From assembly GCA_022605955.1 (NCBI GenBank), contig JAKCOZ010000601.1, forward strand, positions 50,926 through 114,925: a stretch of 64,000 bases of DNA, written 5' to 3'. The notes beneath the pieces were generated by a model. The model did no database searches. It was not told where the DNA came from and worked only from the letters and a program-made list of their open reading frames with translations. The stretch comes from Rallus limicola (taxonomy: Eukaryota > Chordata > Aves > Gruiformes > Rallidae). The position numbers and the translations under genes were made by a program. Numbering within the stretch: the first letter of the stretch is position 1; each line of letters opens with the position of its first letter. Below are positions 23,178-36,400 of this stretch, one piece after another.

Positions 23178-26100
23178 GTGCTTTTCTCGGCCCTAGCAGA
23201 CTGCAGTTCAAAACATGCCAAACGTCCAGCAATAACTCCCAAAGTAAAGAAGCTAGGCCTGAAAGGCATAGCTTGTCTGAAACCTCCTAAGAGGACACAC
23301 GAGCAGACCCTGTCACTTTGGCTCTCAGCCTTTTCCTTTGCCTGGAAAGAGGGAACATGCCTGGAACCTCCTACGGTGCTTTTCTCGGCCCTAGCAGACT
23401 GCAGTTCAAAACATGCTAAACGTCCAGCAATAACTCCCAAAGTAAAGAAGCTAGGCCTGAAAGGCATAGCTTGTCTGAAACCTCCTAACAGGACACACGA
23501 GCAGACCCTGTCACTTTGGCTCTCAGCCTTTTCCTTTGCCTGGAAAGAGGGAACATGCCTGGAACCTCCTACGGTGCTTTTCTCGGCCCTAGCAGACTGC
23601 AGTTCAAAACATGCTAAACGTCCAGCAATAACTCCCAACGTAAAGAAGCTAGGCCTGAAAGGCATAGCTTGTCTGAAACCTCCTAACAGGACACACGAGC
23701 AGACCCTGTCACTTTGGCTCTCAGCCTTTTCCTTTGCCTGGAAAGAGGGAACATGCCTGGAACCTCCTACGGTGCTTTTCTCGGCCCTAGCAGACTGCAG
23801 TTCAAAACATGCTAAACGTCCAGCAATAACTCCCAACGTAAAGAAGCTAGGCCTGAAAGGCATAGCTTGTCTGAAACCTCCTAACAGGACACACGAGCAG
23901 ACCATGTCACTTTGGCTCTCAGCCTTTTCCTTTGCCTGGAAAGAGGGAACATGCCTGGAACCTCCTACGGTGCTTTTCTCGGCCCTAGCAGACTGCAGTT
24001 CAAAACATGCCAAACGTCCAGCAATAACTCCCAAAGTAAAGAAGCTAGGCCTGAAAGGCATAGCTTGTCTGAAACCTCCTAACAGGACACACGAGCAGAC
24101 CCTGTCACTTTGGCTCTCAGCCTTTTCCTTTGCCTGGAAAGAGGGAACATGCCTGGAACCTCCTACGGTGCTTTTCTCGGCCCTAGCAGACTGCAGTTCA
24201 AAACATGCTAAACATCCAGCAATAACTCCCAAAGTAAAGAAGCTAGGCCTGAAAGGCATAGCTTGTCTGAAACCTCCTAACAGGACACACGAGCAGACCC
24301 TGTCACTTTGGCTCTCAGCCTTTTCCTTTGCCTGGAAAGAGGGAACATGCCTGGAACCTCCTACGGTGCTTTTCTCGGCCCTAGCAGAGTGCAGTTCAAA
24401 ACATGCTAAACGTCCAGCAATAACTCCCAACGTAAAGAAGCTAGGCCTGAAAGGCATAGCTTGTCTGAAACCTCCTAACAGGACACACGAGCAGACCCTG
24501 TCACTTTGGCTCTCAGACTTTTCCTTTGCCTGGAAAGAGGGAACATGCCTGGAACTTCCTACGGTGCTTTACTCGGCCCCAGCAGACTGCAGTTCAAAAC
24601 ATGCCAAACGTCCAGCAATAACTCCCAAAGTAAAGAAGCTAGGCCTGAAAGGCATAGCTTGTCTGAAACCTCCTAACAGGACACACGAGCAGACCCTGTC
24701 ACTTTGGCTCTCAGCCTTTTCCTTTGCCTGGAAAGAGGGAACATGCTTGAACCTCCTACGGTGCTTTTCTCGGCCCTAGCAGACTGCAGTTCAAAACATG
24801 CTAAACGTCCAGCAATAACTCCCAACGTAAAGAAGCTAGGCCTGAAAGGCATAGCTTGTCTGAAACCTCCTAACAGGACACACGAGCAGACCCTGTCACT
24901 TTGGCTCTCAGCCTTTTCCTTTGCCTGGAAAGAGGGAACATGCCTGGAACCTCCTACGGTGCTTTTCTCGGCCCTAGCAGACTGCAGTTCAAAACATGCT
25001 AAACGTCCAGCAATAACTCCCAAAGTAAAGAAGCTAGGCCTGAAAGGCATAGCTTGTCTGAAACCTCCTAACAGGACACACGAGCAGACCCTGTCACTTT
25101 GGCTCTCAGCCTTTTCCTTTGCCTGGAAAGAGGGAACATGCCTGGAACCTCCTACGGTGCTTTTCTCGGGCCTAGCAGACTGCAGTTCAAAACGTGCTAA
25201 ACGTCCAGCAATAGCTCCCAAAGTAAAGAAGCTAGGCCTGAAAGGCATAGCTTGTCTGAAACCTCCTAACAGGACACACGAGCAGACCCTGTCACTTTGG
25301 CTCTCAGCCTTTTCCTTTGCCTGGAAAGAGGGAACATGCCTGGAACCTCCTACGGTGCTTTTCTCGGCCCTAGCAGACTGCAGTTCAAAACATGCTAAAC
25401 TTCCAGCAATAACTCCCAAAGTAAAGAAGCTAGGCCTGAAAGGCATAGCTTGTCTGAAACCTCCTAACAGGACACACGAGCAGACCCTGTCACTTTGGCT
25501 CTCAGCCTTTTCCTTTGCCTGGAAAGAGGGAACATGCCTGGAACCTCCTACGGTGCTTTTCTCGGCCCTAGCAGACTGCAGTTCAAAACATGCTAAACGT
25601 CCTGCAATAACTCCCAACGTAAAGAAATCTAGGCCTGAAAGGCATAGCTTGTCTGAAACCTCCTAACAGGACACACGAGCAGACCCTGTCACTTTGGCTC
25701 TCAGCCTTTTCCTTTGCCTGGAAAGAGGGAACATGCCTGGAACCTCCTACGGTGCTTTTCTCGGCCCTAGCAGACTGCAGTTCAAAACATGCTAAACGTC
25801 CAGCAATAACTCCCAACGTAAAGAAATCTAGGCCTGAAAGGCATAGCTTGTCTGAAACCTCCTAACAGGACACACGAGCAGACCCTGTCACTTTGGCTCT
25901 CAGCCTTTTCCTTTGCCTGGAAAGAGGGAACATGCCTGGAACCTCCTACGGTGCTTTTCTCGGCCCTAGCAGACTGCAGTTCAAAACATGCTAAACGTCC
26001 AGCAATAACTCCCAAAGTAAAGAAGCTAGGCCTGAAAGGCATAGCTTGTCTGAAACCTCCTAACAGGACACACGAGCAGACCCTGTCACTTTGGCTCTCA

Positions 26101-27137
26101 GCCTTTTCCTTTGCCTGGAAAGAGGGAACATGCCTGGAACCTCCTACGGTGCTTTTCTCGGCCCTAGCAGACTGCAGTTCAAAACATGCTAAACGTCCAG
26201 CAATAACTCCCAAAGTAAAGAAGCTAGGCCTGAAAGGCATAGCTTGTCTGAAACCTCCTAACAGGACACACGAGCAGACCCCGTCACTTTGGCTCTCAGC
26301 CTTTTCCTTTGCCTGGAAAGAGGGAACATGCCTGGAACCTCCTACGGTGCTTTTCTCGGCCCTAGCAGACTGCAGTTCAAAACATGCTAAACGTCCAGCA
26401 ATAACTCCCAAAGTAAAGAAGCTAGGCCTGAAAGGCAGAGCTTGTCTGAAACCTCCTAACAGGACACACGAGCAGACCCTGTCACTTTGGCTCTCAGCCT
26501 TTTCCTTTGCCTGGAAAGAGGGAACATGCCTGGAACCTCCTACGGTGCTTTTCTCGGCCCTAGCAGACTGCAGTTCAAAACATGCTAAACGTCCAGCAAT
26601 AACTCCCAAAGTAAAGAAGCTAGGCCTGAAAGGCATAGCTTGTCTGAAACCTCCTAACAGGACACACGAGCAGACCCTGTCACTTTGGCTCTCAGCCTTT
26701 TCCTTTGCCTGGAAAGAGGGAACATGCCTGGAACCTCCTACGGTGCTTTTCTCGGCCCTAGCAGACTGCAGTTCAAAACATGCCAAACGTCCAGCAATAA
26801 CTCCCAACGTAAAGAAGCTAGGCCTGAAAGGCATAGCTTATCTGAAACCTCCTAACAGGACACACGAGCAGACCCTGTCACTTTGGCTCTCAGCCTTTTC
26901 CTTTGCCTGGAAAGAGGGAACATGCCTGGAACCTCCTACGGTGCTTTTCTCGGCCCTAGCAGACTGCAGTTCAAAACATGCTAAACGTCCAGCAATAACT
27001 CCCAAGTAAAGAAGCTAGGCCTGAAAGGCATAGCTTGTCTGAAACCTCCTAACAGGACACACGAGCAGACCCCGTCACTTTGGCTCTCAGCCTTTTCCTT
27101 TGCCTGGAAAGAGGGAACATGCCTGGAACCTCCTACG
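23178..27137 (+). repeat. Domain II HOR, left shortened copy (20 monomers)
   Basis: The marker order parallels the 32-mer: CCTAAGAGG monomer, unmarked, CCCAACG, CCCAACG with ACCATGTCAC, unmarked, AACATCC, CAGAGTGCAG (24,385), CTTTACTCGGCCCC, ATGCTTGAACC (24,741). Against the next copy, two monomers are missing between CCTAAGAGG and the first CCCAACG monomer. One more, carrying GAGATAACATGC at its left junction, is missing before ATGCTTGAACC. Two consecutive GAAATCT monomers (25,624 and 25,823) suggest a duplicated monomer. Confidence 0.75.
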
Positions 27138-30100
27138 GTGCTTTTCTCGGCCCTAGCAGACTGCAGTTCAAAACATGCTAAACGTCCAGCAATAACTCCC
27201 AAAGTAAAGAAGCTAGGCCTGAAAGGCATAGCTTGTCTGAAACCTCCTAAGAGGACACACGAGCAGACCCTGTCACTTTGGCTCTCAGCCTTTTCCTTTG
27301 CCTGGAAAGAGGGAACATGCCTGGAACCTCCTACGGTGCTTTTCTCGGCCCTAGCAGACTGCAGTTCAAAACATGCTAAACGTCCAGCAATAGCTCCCAA
27401 AGTAAAGAAGCTAGGCCTGAAAGGCATAGCTTGTCTGAAACCTCCTAACAGGACACACGAGCAGACCCTGTCACTTTGGCTCTCAGCCTTTTCCTTTGCC
27501 TGGAAAGAGTGAACATGCCTGGAACCTCCTACGGTGCTTTTCTCGGCCCTAGCAGACTGCAGTTCAAAACATGCTAAACGTCCAGCAATAACTCCCAAAG
27601 TAAAGAAGCTAGGCCTGAAAGGCATAGCTTGTCTGAAACCTCCTAACAGGACACACGAGCAGACCCTGTCACTTTGGCTCTCAGCCTTTTCCTTTGCCTG
27701 GAAAGAGGGAACATGCCTGGAACCTCCTACGGTGCTTTTCTCGGCCCTAGCAGACTGCAGTTCAAAACATGCTAAACGTCCAGCAATAACTCCCAAAGTA
27801 AAGAAGCTAGGCCTGAAAGGCATAGCTTGTCTGAAACCTCCTAACAGGACACACGAGCAGACCCTGTCACTTTGGCTCTCAGCCTTTTCCTTTGCCTGGA
27901 AAGAGGGAACATGCCTGGAACCTCCTACGGTGCTTTTCTCGGCCCTAGCAGACTGCAGTTCAAAACATGCCAAACGTCCAGCAATAACTCCCAACGTAAA
28001 GAAGCTAGGCCTGAAAGGCATAGCTTGTCTGAAACCTCCTAACAGGACACACGAGCAGACCCTGTCACTTTGGCTCTCAGCCTTTTCCTTTGCCTGGAAA
28101 GAGGGAACATGCCTGGAACCTCCTACGGTGCTTTTCTCGGCCCTAGCAGACTGCAGTTCAAAACATGCTAAACGTCCAGCAATAACTCCCAACGTAAAGA
28201 AGCTAGGCCTGAAAGGCATAGCTTGTCTGAAACCTCCTAACAGGACACACGAGCAGACCATGTCACTTTGGCTCTCAGCCTTTTCCTTTGCCTGGAAAGA
28301 GGGAACATGCCTGGAACCTCCTACGGTGCTTTTCTCGGCCCTAGCAGACTGCAGTTCAAAACATGCCAAACGTCCAGCAATAACTCCCAAAGTAAAGAAG
28401 CTAGGCCTGAAAGGCATAGCTTGTCTGAAACCTCCTAACAGGACACACGAGCAGACCCTGTCACTTTGGCTCTCAGCCTTTTCCTTTGCCTGGAAAGAGG
28501 GAACATGCCTGGAACCTCCTACGGTGCTTTTCTCGGCCCTAGCAGACTGCAGTTCAAAACATGCTAAACATCCAGCAATAACTCCCAAAGTAAAGAAGCT
28601 AGGCCTGAAAGGCATAGCTTGTCTGAAACCTCCTAACAGGACACACGAGCAGACCCTGTCACTTTGGCTCTCAGCCTTTTCCTTTGCCTGGAAAGAGGGA
28701 ACATGCCTGGAACCTCCTACGGTGCTTTTCTCGGCCCTAGCAGAGTGCAGTTCAAAACATGCTAAACGTCCAGCAATAACTCCCAACGTAAAGAAGCTAG
28801 GCCTGAAAGGCATAGCTTGTCTGAAACCTCCTAACAGGACACACGAGCAGACCCTGTCACTTTGGCTCTCAGCCTTTTCCTTTGCCTGGAAAGAGGGAAC
28901 ATGCCTGGAACTTCCTACGGTGCTTTACTCGGCCCCAGCAGACTGCAGTTCAAAACATGCCAAACGTCCAGCAATAACTCCCAAAGTAAAGAAGCTAGGC
29001 CTGAAAGGCATAGCTTGTCTGAAACCTCCTAACAGGACACACGAGCAGACCCTGTCACTTTGGCTCTCAGCCTTTTCCTTTGCCTGGAAAGAGATAACAT
29101 GCCTGGAACCTCCTACGGCGCTTTTCTCGGCCCTAGCAGACTGCAGTTCAAAACATGCCAAACGTCCAGCAATAACTCCCAAAGTAAAGAAGCTAGGCCT
29201 GAAAGGCACAGCTTGTCTGAAACCTCCTAACAGGACACACGAGCAGACCCTGTCACTTTGGCTCTCAGCCTTTTCCTTTGCCTGGAAAGAGGGAACATGC
29301 TTGAACCTCCTACGGTGCTTTTCTCGGCCCTAGCAGACTGCAGTTCAAAACATGCTAAACGTCCAGCAATAACTCCCAACGTAAAGAAGCTAGGCCTGAA
29401 AGGCATAGCTTGTCTGAAACCTCCTAACAGGACACACGAGCAGACCCTGTCACTTTGGCTCTCAGCCTTTTCCTTTGCCTGGAAAGAGGGAACATGCCTG
29501 GAACCTCCTACGGTGCTTTTCTCGGCCCTAGCAGACTGCAGTTCAAAACATGCTAAACGTCCAGCAATAACTCCCAAAGTAAAGAAGCTAGGCCTGAAAG
29601 GCATAGCTTGTCTGAAACCTCCTAACAGGACACACGAGCAGACCCTGTCACTTTGGCTCTCAGCCTTTTCCTTTGCCTGGAAAGAGGGAACATGCCTGGA
29701 ACCTCCTACGGTGCTTTTCTCGGCCCTAGCAGACTGCAGTTCAAAACATGCTAAACGTCCAGCAATAGCTCCCAAAGTAAAGAAGCTAGGCCTGAAAGGC
29801 ATAGCTTGTCTGAAACCTCCTAAAAGGACACACGAGCAGACCCTGTCACTTTGGCTCTCAGCCTTTTCCTTTGCCTGGAAAGAGGGAACATGCCTGGAAC
29901 CTCCTACGGTGCTTTTCTCGGCCCTAGCAGACTGCAGTTCAAAACATGCTAAACGTCCAGCAATAACTCCCAACGTAAAGAAATCTAGGCCTGAAAGGCA
30001 TAGCTTGTCTGAAACCTCCTAACAGGACACACGAGCAGACCCTGTCACTTTGGCTCTCAGCCTTTTCCTTTGCCTGGAAAGAGGGAACATGCCTGGAACC

Positions 30101-33100
30101 TCCTACGGTGCTTTTCTCGGCCCTAGCAGACTGCAGTTCAAAACATGCCAAACGTCCAGCAATAACTCCCAAAGTAAAGAAGCTAGGCCTGAAAGGCATA
30201 GCTTGTCTGAAACCTCCTAACAGGACACACGAGCAGACCCTGTCACTTTGGCTCTCAGCCTTTTCCTTTGCCTGGAAAGAGGGAACATGCCTGGAACCTC
30301 CTACGGTGCTTTTCTCGGCCCTAGCAGACTGCAGTTCAAAACATGCTAAACGTCCAGCAATAACTCCCAAAGTAAAGAAGCTAGGCCTGAAAGGCATAGC
30401 TTGTCTGAAACCTCCTAACAGGACACACGAGCAGACCCTGTCACTTTGGCTCTCAGCCTTTTCCTTTGCCTGGAAAGAGGGAACATGCCTGGAACCTCCT
30501 ACGGTGCTTTTCTCGGCCCTAGCAGACTGCAGTTCAAAACATGCTAAACGTCCAGCAATAACTCCCAAAGTAAAGAAGCTAGGCCTGAAAGGCATAGCTT
30601 GTCTGAAACCTCCTAACAGGACACACGAGCAGACCCTGTCACTTTGGCTCTCAGCCTTTTCCTTTGCCTGGAAAGAGGGAACATGCCTGGAACCTCCTAC
30701 GGTGCTTTTCTCGGCCCTAGCAGACTGCAGTTCAAAACATGCTAAACGTCCAGCAATAACTCCCAAAGTAAAGAAGCTAGGCCTGAAAGGCATAGCTTGT
30801 CTGAAACCTCCTAACAGGACACACGAGCAGACCCTGTCACTTTGGCTCTCAGCCTTTTCCTTTGCCTGGAAAGAGGGAACATGCCTGGAACCTCCTACGG
30901 TGCTTTTCTCGGCCCTAGCAGACTGCAGTTCAAAACATGCTAAACGTCCAGCAATAGCTCCCAAGTAAAGAAGCTAGGCCTGAAAGGCATAGCTTGTCTG
31001 AAACCTCCTAACAGGACACACGAGCAGACCCTGTCACTTTGGCTCTCAGCCTTTTCCTTTGCCTGGAAAGAGGGAACATGCCTGGAACCTCCTACGGTGC
31101 TTTTCTCGGCCCTAGCAGACTGCAGTTCAAAACATGCCAAACGTCCAGCAATAACTCCCAACGTAAAGAAGCTAGGCCTGAAAGGCATAGCTTGTCTGAA
31201 ACCTCCTAACAGGACACACGAGCAGACCCTGTCACTTTGGCTCTCAGCCTTTTCCTTTGCCTGGAAAGAGGGAACATGCCTGGAACCTCCTACGGTGCTT
31301 TTCTCGGCCCTAGCAGACTGCAGTTCAAAACATGCCAAACGTCCAGCAATAACTCCCAAAGTAAAGAAGCTAGGCCTGAAAGGCATAGCTTGTCTGAAAC
31401 CTCCTAACAGGACACACGAGCAGACCCTGTCACTTTGGCTCTCAGCCTTTTCCTTTGCCTGGAAAGAGGGAACATGCCTGGAACCTCCTACGGTGCTTTT
31501 CTCGGCCCTAGCAGACTGCAGTTCAAAACATGCCAAACGTCCAGCAATAACTCCCAACGTAAAGAAGCTAGGCCTTAAAGGCATAGCTTGTCTGAAACCT
31601 CCTAACAGGACACACGAGCAGACCCTGTCACTTTGGCTCTCAGCCTTTTCCTTTGCCTGGAAAGAGGGAACATGCCTGGAACCTCCTACGGTGCTTTTCT
31701 CGGCCCTAGCAGACTGCAGTTCAAAACATGCTAAACGTCCAGCAATAACTCCCAAGTAAAGAAGCTAGGCCTGAAAGGCATAGCTTGTCTGAAACCTCCT
31801 AACAGGACACACGAGCATACCCCGTCACTTTGGCTCTCAGCCTTTTCCTTTGCCTGGAAAGAGGGAACATGCCTGGAACCTCCTACGGTGCTTTTCTCGG
31901 CCCTAGCAGACTGCAGTTCAAAACATGCTAAACGTCCAGCAATAACTCCCAAAGTAAAGAAGCTAGGCCTGAAAGGCATAGCTTGTCTGAAACCTCCTAA
32001 CAGGACACACGAGCAGACCCTGTCACTTTAGCTCTCAGCCTTTTCCTTTGCCTGGAAAGAGGGAACATGCCTGGAACCTCCTACGGTGCTTTTCTCGGCC
32101 CTAGCAGACTGCAGTTCAAAACATGCTGAACGTCCAGCAATAACTCCCAAAGTAAAGAAGCTAGGCCTGAAAGGCATAGCTTGTCTGAAACCTCCTAACA
32201 GGACACACGAGCAGACCCTGTCACTTTGGCTCTCAGCCTTTTCCTTTGCCTGGAAAGAGTGAACATGCCTGGAACCTCCTACGGTGCTTTTCTCGGCCCT
32301 AGCAGACTGCAGTTCAAAACATGCCAAACGTCCAGCAATAACTCCCAACGTAAAGAAGCTAGGCCTGAAAGGCATAGCTTGTCTGAAACCTCCTAACAGG
32401 ACACACGAGCAGACCATGTCACTTTGGCTCTCAGCCTTTTCCTTTGCCTGGAAAGAGGGAACATGCCTGGAACCTCCTACGGTGCTTTTCTCGGCCCTAG
32501 CAGACTGCAGTTCAAAACATGCTAAACGTCCAGCAATAACTCCCAAAGTAAAGAAGCTAGGCCTGAAAGGCATAGCTTGTCTGAAACCTCCTAACAGGAC
32601 ACACGAGCAGACCCCGTCACTTTGGCTCTCAGCCTTTTCCTTTGCCTGGAAAGAGGGAACATGCCTGGAACCTCCTACGGTGCTTTTCTCGGCCCTAGCA
32701 GACTGCAGTTCAAAACATGCTAAACGTCCAGCAATAACTCCCAAAGTAAAGAAGCTAGGCCTGAAAGGCATAGCTTGTCTGAAACCTCCTAAGAGGACAC
32801 ACGAGCAGACCCTGTCACTTTGGCTCTCAGCCTTTTCCTTTGCCTGGAAAGAGGGAACATGCCTGGAACCTCCTACGGTGCTTTTCTCGGCCCTAGCAGA
32901 CTGCAGTTCAAAACATGCTAAACGTCCAGCAATAACTCCCAAAGTAAAGAAGCTAGGCCTGAAAGGCATAGCTTGTCTGAAACCTCCTAACAGGACACAC
33001 GAGCAGACCCTGTCACTTTGGCTCTCAGCCTTTTCCTTTGCCTGGAAAGAGGGAACATGCCTGGAACCTCCTACGGTGCTTTTCTCGGCCCTAGCAGACT

Positions 33101-33470
33101 GCAGTTCAAAACATGCCAAACGTCCAGCAATAACTCCCAACGTAAAGAAGCTAGGCCTGAAAGGCATAGCTTGTCTGAAACCTCCTAACAGGACACACGA
33201 GCAGACCCTGTCACTTTGGCTCTCAGCCTTTTCCTTTGCCTGGAAAGAGGGAACATGCCTGGAACCTCCTACGGTGCTTTTCTCGGCCCTAGCAGACTGC
33301 AGTTCAAAACATGCTAAACGTCCAGCAATAACTCCCAAGTAAAGAAGCTAGGCCTGAAAGGCATAGCTTGTCTGAAACCTCCTAACAGGACACACGAGCA
33401 GACCCCGTCACTTTGGCTCTCAGCCTTTTCCTTTGCCTGGAAAGAGGGAACATGCCTGGAACCTCCTACG
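27138..33470 (+). repeat. Domain II HOR, full copy A: 32 monomers, 6,333 bp
   Basis: This copy starts at the CCTAAGAGG monomer. In order it carries GAGTGAAC (27,510), ACCATGTCAC (about 28,257), AACATCC (about 28,567), CAGAGTGCAG (28,741), GAGATAACATGC (about 29,090), ATGCTTGAACC (29,295), GAAATCT (29,980), and TAGCTCCCAAG (30,960). It continues with CCCAAGTAAAG (31,751), ACTTTAGCTC (about 32,026), ATGCTGAACG (about 32,122), GAGTGAAC (32,260) and CCCAAGTAAAG (33,334). The length is 32 x 198 - 3, matching one insertion and four deletions. All markers recur 6,333 bp downstream at least to 38,616. Confidence 0.92.
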
Positions 33471-36400
33471 GTGCTTTTCTCGGCCCTAGCAGACTGCAGT
33501 TCAAAACATGCTAAACGTCCAGCAATAACTCCCAAAGTAAAGAAGCTAGGCCTGAAAGGCATAGCTTGTCTGAAACCTCCTAAGAGGACACACGAGCAGA
33601 CCCTGTCACTTTGGCTCTCAGCCTTTTCCTTTGCCTGGAAAGAGGGAACATGCCTGGAACCTCCTACGGTGCTTTTCTCGGCCCTAGCAGACTGCAGTTC
33701 AAAACATGCTAAACGTCCAGCAATAACTCCCAAAGTAAAGAAGCTAGGCCTGAAAGGCATAGCTTGTCTGAAACCTCCTAACAGGACACACGAGCAGACC
33801 CTGTCACTTTGGCTCTCAGCCTTTTCCTTTGCCTGGAAAGAGTGAACATGCCTGGAACCTCCTACGGTGCTTTTCTCGGCCCTAGCAGACTGCAGTTCAA
33901 AACATGCTAAACGTCCAGCAATAACTCCCAAAGTAAAGAAGCTAGGCCTGAAAGGCATAGCTTGTCTGAAACCTCCTAACAGGACACACGAGCAGACCCT
34001 GTCACTTTGGCTCTCAGCCTTTTCCTTTGCCTGGAAAGAGGGAACATGCCTGGAACCTCCTACGGTGCTTTTCTCGGCCCTAGCAGACTGCAGTTCAAAA
34101 CATGCTAAACGTCCAGCAATAACTCCCAAAGTAAAGAAGCTAGGCCTGAAAGGCATAGCTTGTCTGAAACCTCCTAACAGGACACACGAGCAGACCCTGT
34201 CACTTTGGCTCTCAGCCTTTTCCTTTGCCTGGAAAGAGGGAACATGCCTGGAACCTCCTACGGTGCTTTTCTCGGCCCTAGCAGACTGCAGTTCAAAACA
34301 TGCCAAACGTCCAGCAATAACTCCCAACGTAAAGAAGCTAGGCCTGAAAGGCATAGCTTGTCTGAAACCTCCTAACAGGACACACGAGCAGACCCTGTCA
34401 CTTTGGCTCTCAGCCTTTTCCTTTGCCTGGAAAGAGGGAACATGCCTGGAACCTCCTACGGTGCTTTTCTCGGCCCTAGCAGACTGCAGTTCAAAACATG
34501 CTAAACGTCCAGCAATAACTCCCAACGTAAAGAAGCTAGGCCTGAAAGGCATAGCTTGTCTGAAACCTCCTAACAGGACACACGAGCAGACCATGTCACT
34601 TTGGCTCTCAGCCTTTTCCTTTGCCTGGAAAGAGGGAACATGCCTGGAACCTCCTACGGTGCTTTTCTCGGCCCTAGCAGACTGCAGTTCAAAACATGCC
34701 AAACGTCCAGCAATAACTCCCAAAGTAAAGAAGCTAGGCCTGAAAGGCATAGCTTGTCTGAAACCTCCTAACAGGACACACGAGCAGACCCTGTCACTTT
34801 GGCTCTCAGCCTTTTCCTTTGCCTGGAAAGAGGGAACATGCCTGGAACCTCCTACGGTGCTTTTCTCGGCCCTAGCAGACTGCAGTTCAAAACATGCTAA
34901 ACATCCAGCAATAACTCCCAAAGTAAAGAAGCTAGGCCTGAAAGGCATAGCTTGTCTGAAACCTCCTAACAGGACACACGAGCAGACCCTGTCACTTTGG
35001 CTCTCAGCCTTTTCCTTTGCCTGGAAAGAGGGAACATGCCTGGAACCTCCTACGGTGCTTTTCTCGGCCCTAGCAGAGTGCAGTTCAAAACATGCTAAAC
35101 GTCCAGCAATAACTCCCAACGTAAAGAAGCTAGGCCTGAAAGGCATAGCTTGTCTGAAACCTCCTAACAGGACACACGAGCAGACCCTGTCACTTTGGCT
35201 CTCAGCCTTTTCCTTTGCCTGGAAAGAGGGAACATGCCTGGAACTTCCTACGGTGCTTTACTCGGCCCCAGCAGACTGCAGTTCAAAACATGCCAAACGT
35301 CCAGCAATAACTCCCAAAGTAAAGAAGCTAGGCCTGAAAGGCATAGCTTGTCTGAAACCTCCTAACAGGACACACGAGCAGACCCTGTCACTTTGGCTCT
35401 CAGCCTTTTCCTTTGCCTGGAAAGAGATAACATGCCTGGAACCTCCTACGGCGCTTTTCTCGGCCCTAGCAGACTGCAGTTCAAAACATGCCAAACGTCC
35501 AGCAATAACTCCCAAAGTAAAGAAGCTAGGCCTGAAAGGCATAGCTTGTCTGAAACCTCCTAACAGGACACACGAGCAGACCCTGTCACTTTGGCTCTCA
35601 GCCTTTTCCTTTGCCTGGAAAGAGGGAACATGCTTGAACCTCCTACGGTGCTTTTCTCGGCCCTAGCAGACTGCAGTTCAAAACATGCTAAACGTCCAGC
35701 AATAACTCCCAACGTAAAGAAGCTAGGCCTGAAAGGCATAGCTTGTCTGAAACCTCCTAACAGGACACACGAGCAGACCCTGTCACTTTGGCTCTCAGCC
35801 TTTTCCTTTGCCTGGAAAGAGGGAACATGCCTGGAACCTCCTACGGTGCTTTTCTCGGCCCTAGCAGACTGCAGTTCAAAACATGCTAAACGTCCAGCAA
35901 TAACTCCCAAAGTAAAGAAGCTAGGCCTGAAAGGCATAGCTTGTCTGAAACCTCCTAACAGGACACACGAGCAGACCCTGTCACTTTGGCTCTCAGCCTT
36001 TTCCTTTGCCTGGAAAGAGGGAACATGCCTGGAACCTCCTACGGTGCTTTTCTCGGCCCTAGCAGACTGCAGTTCAAAACATGCTAAACGTCCAGCAATA
36101 GCTCCCAAAGTAAAGAAGCTAGGCCTGAAAGGCATAGCTTGTCTGAAACCTCCTAACAGGACACACGAGCAGACCCTGTCACTTTGGCTCTCAGCCTTTT
36201 CCTTTGCCTGGAAAGAGGGAACATGCCTGGAACCTCCTACGGTGCTTTTCTCGGCCCTAGCAGACTGCAGTTCAAAACATGCTAAACGTCCAGCAATAAC
36301 TCCCAACGTAAAGAAATCTAGGCCTGAAAGGCATAGCTTGTCTGAAACCTCCTAACAGGACACACGAGCAGACCCTGTCACTTTGGCTCTCAGCCTTTTC

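Noticed and set aside
24541..24760. Inversion or foreign insertion at the frame changes near 24.7, 29.3, 35.6, 40.0, 46.3 and 47.3 kb
   Set aside because: Each is a one-base deletion (ATGCTTGAACC or ATGCCTGAACC) inside an otherwise normal monomer; orientation and period continue.
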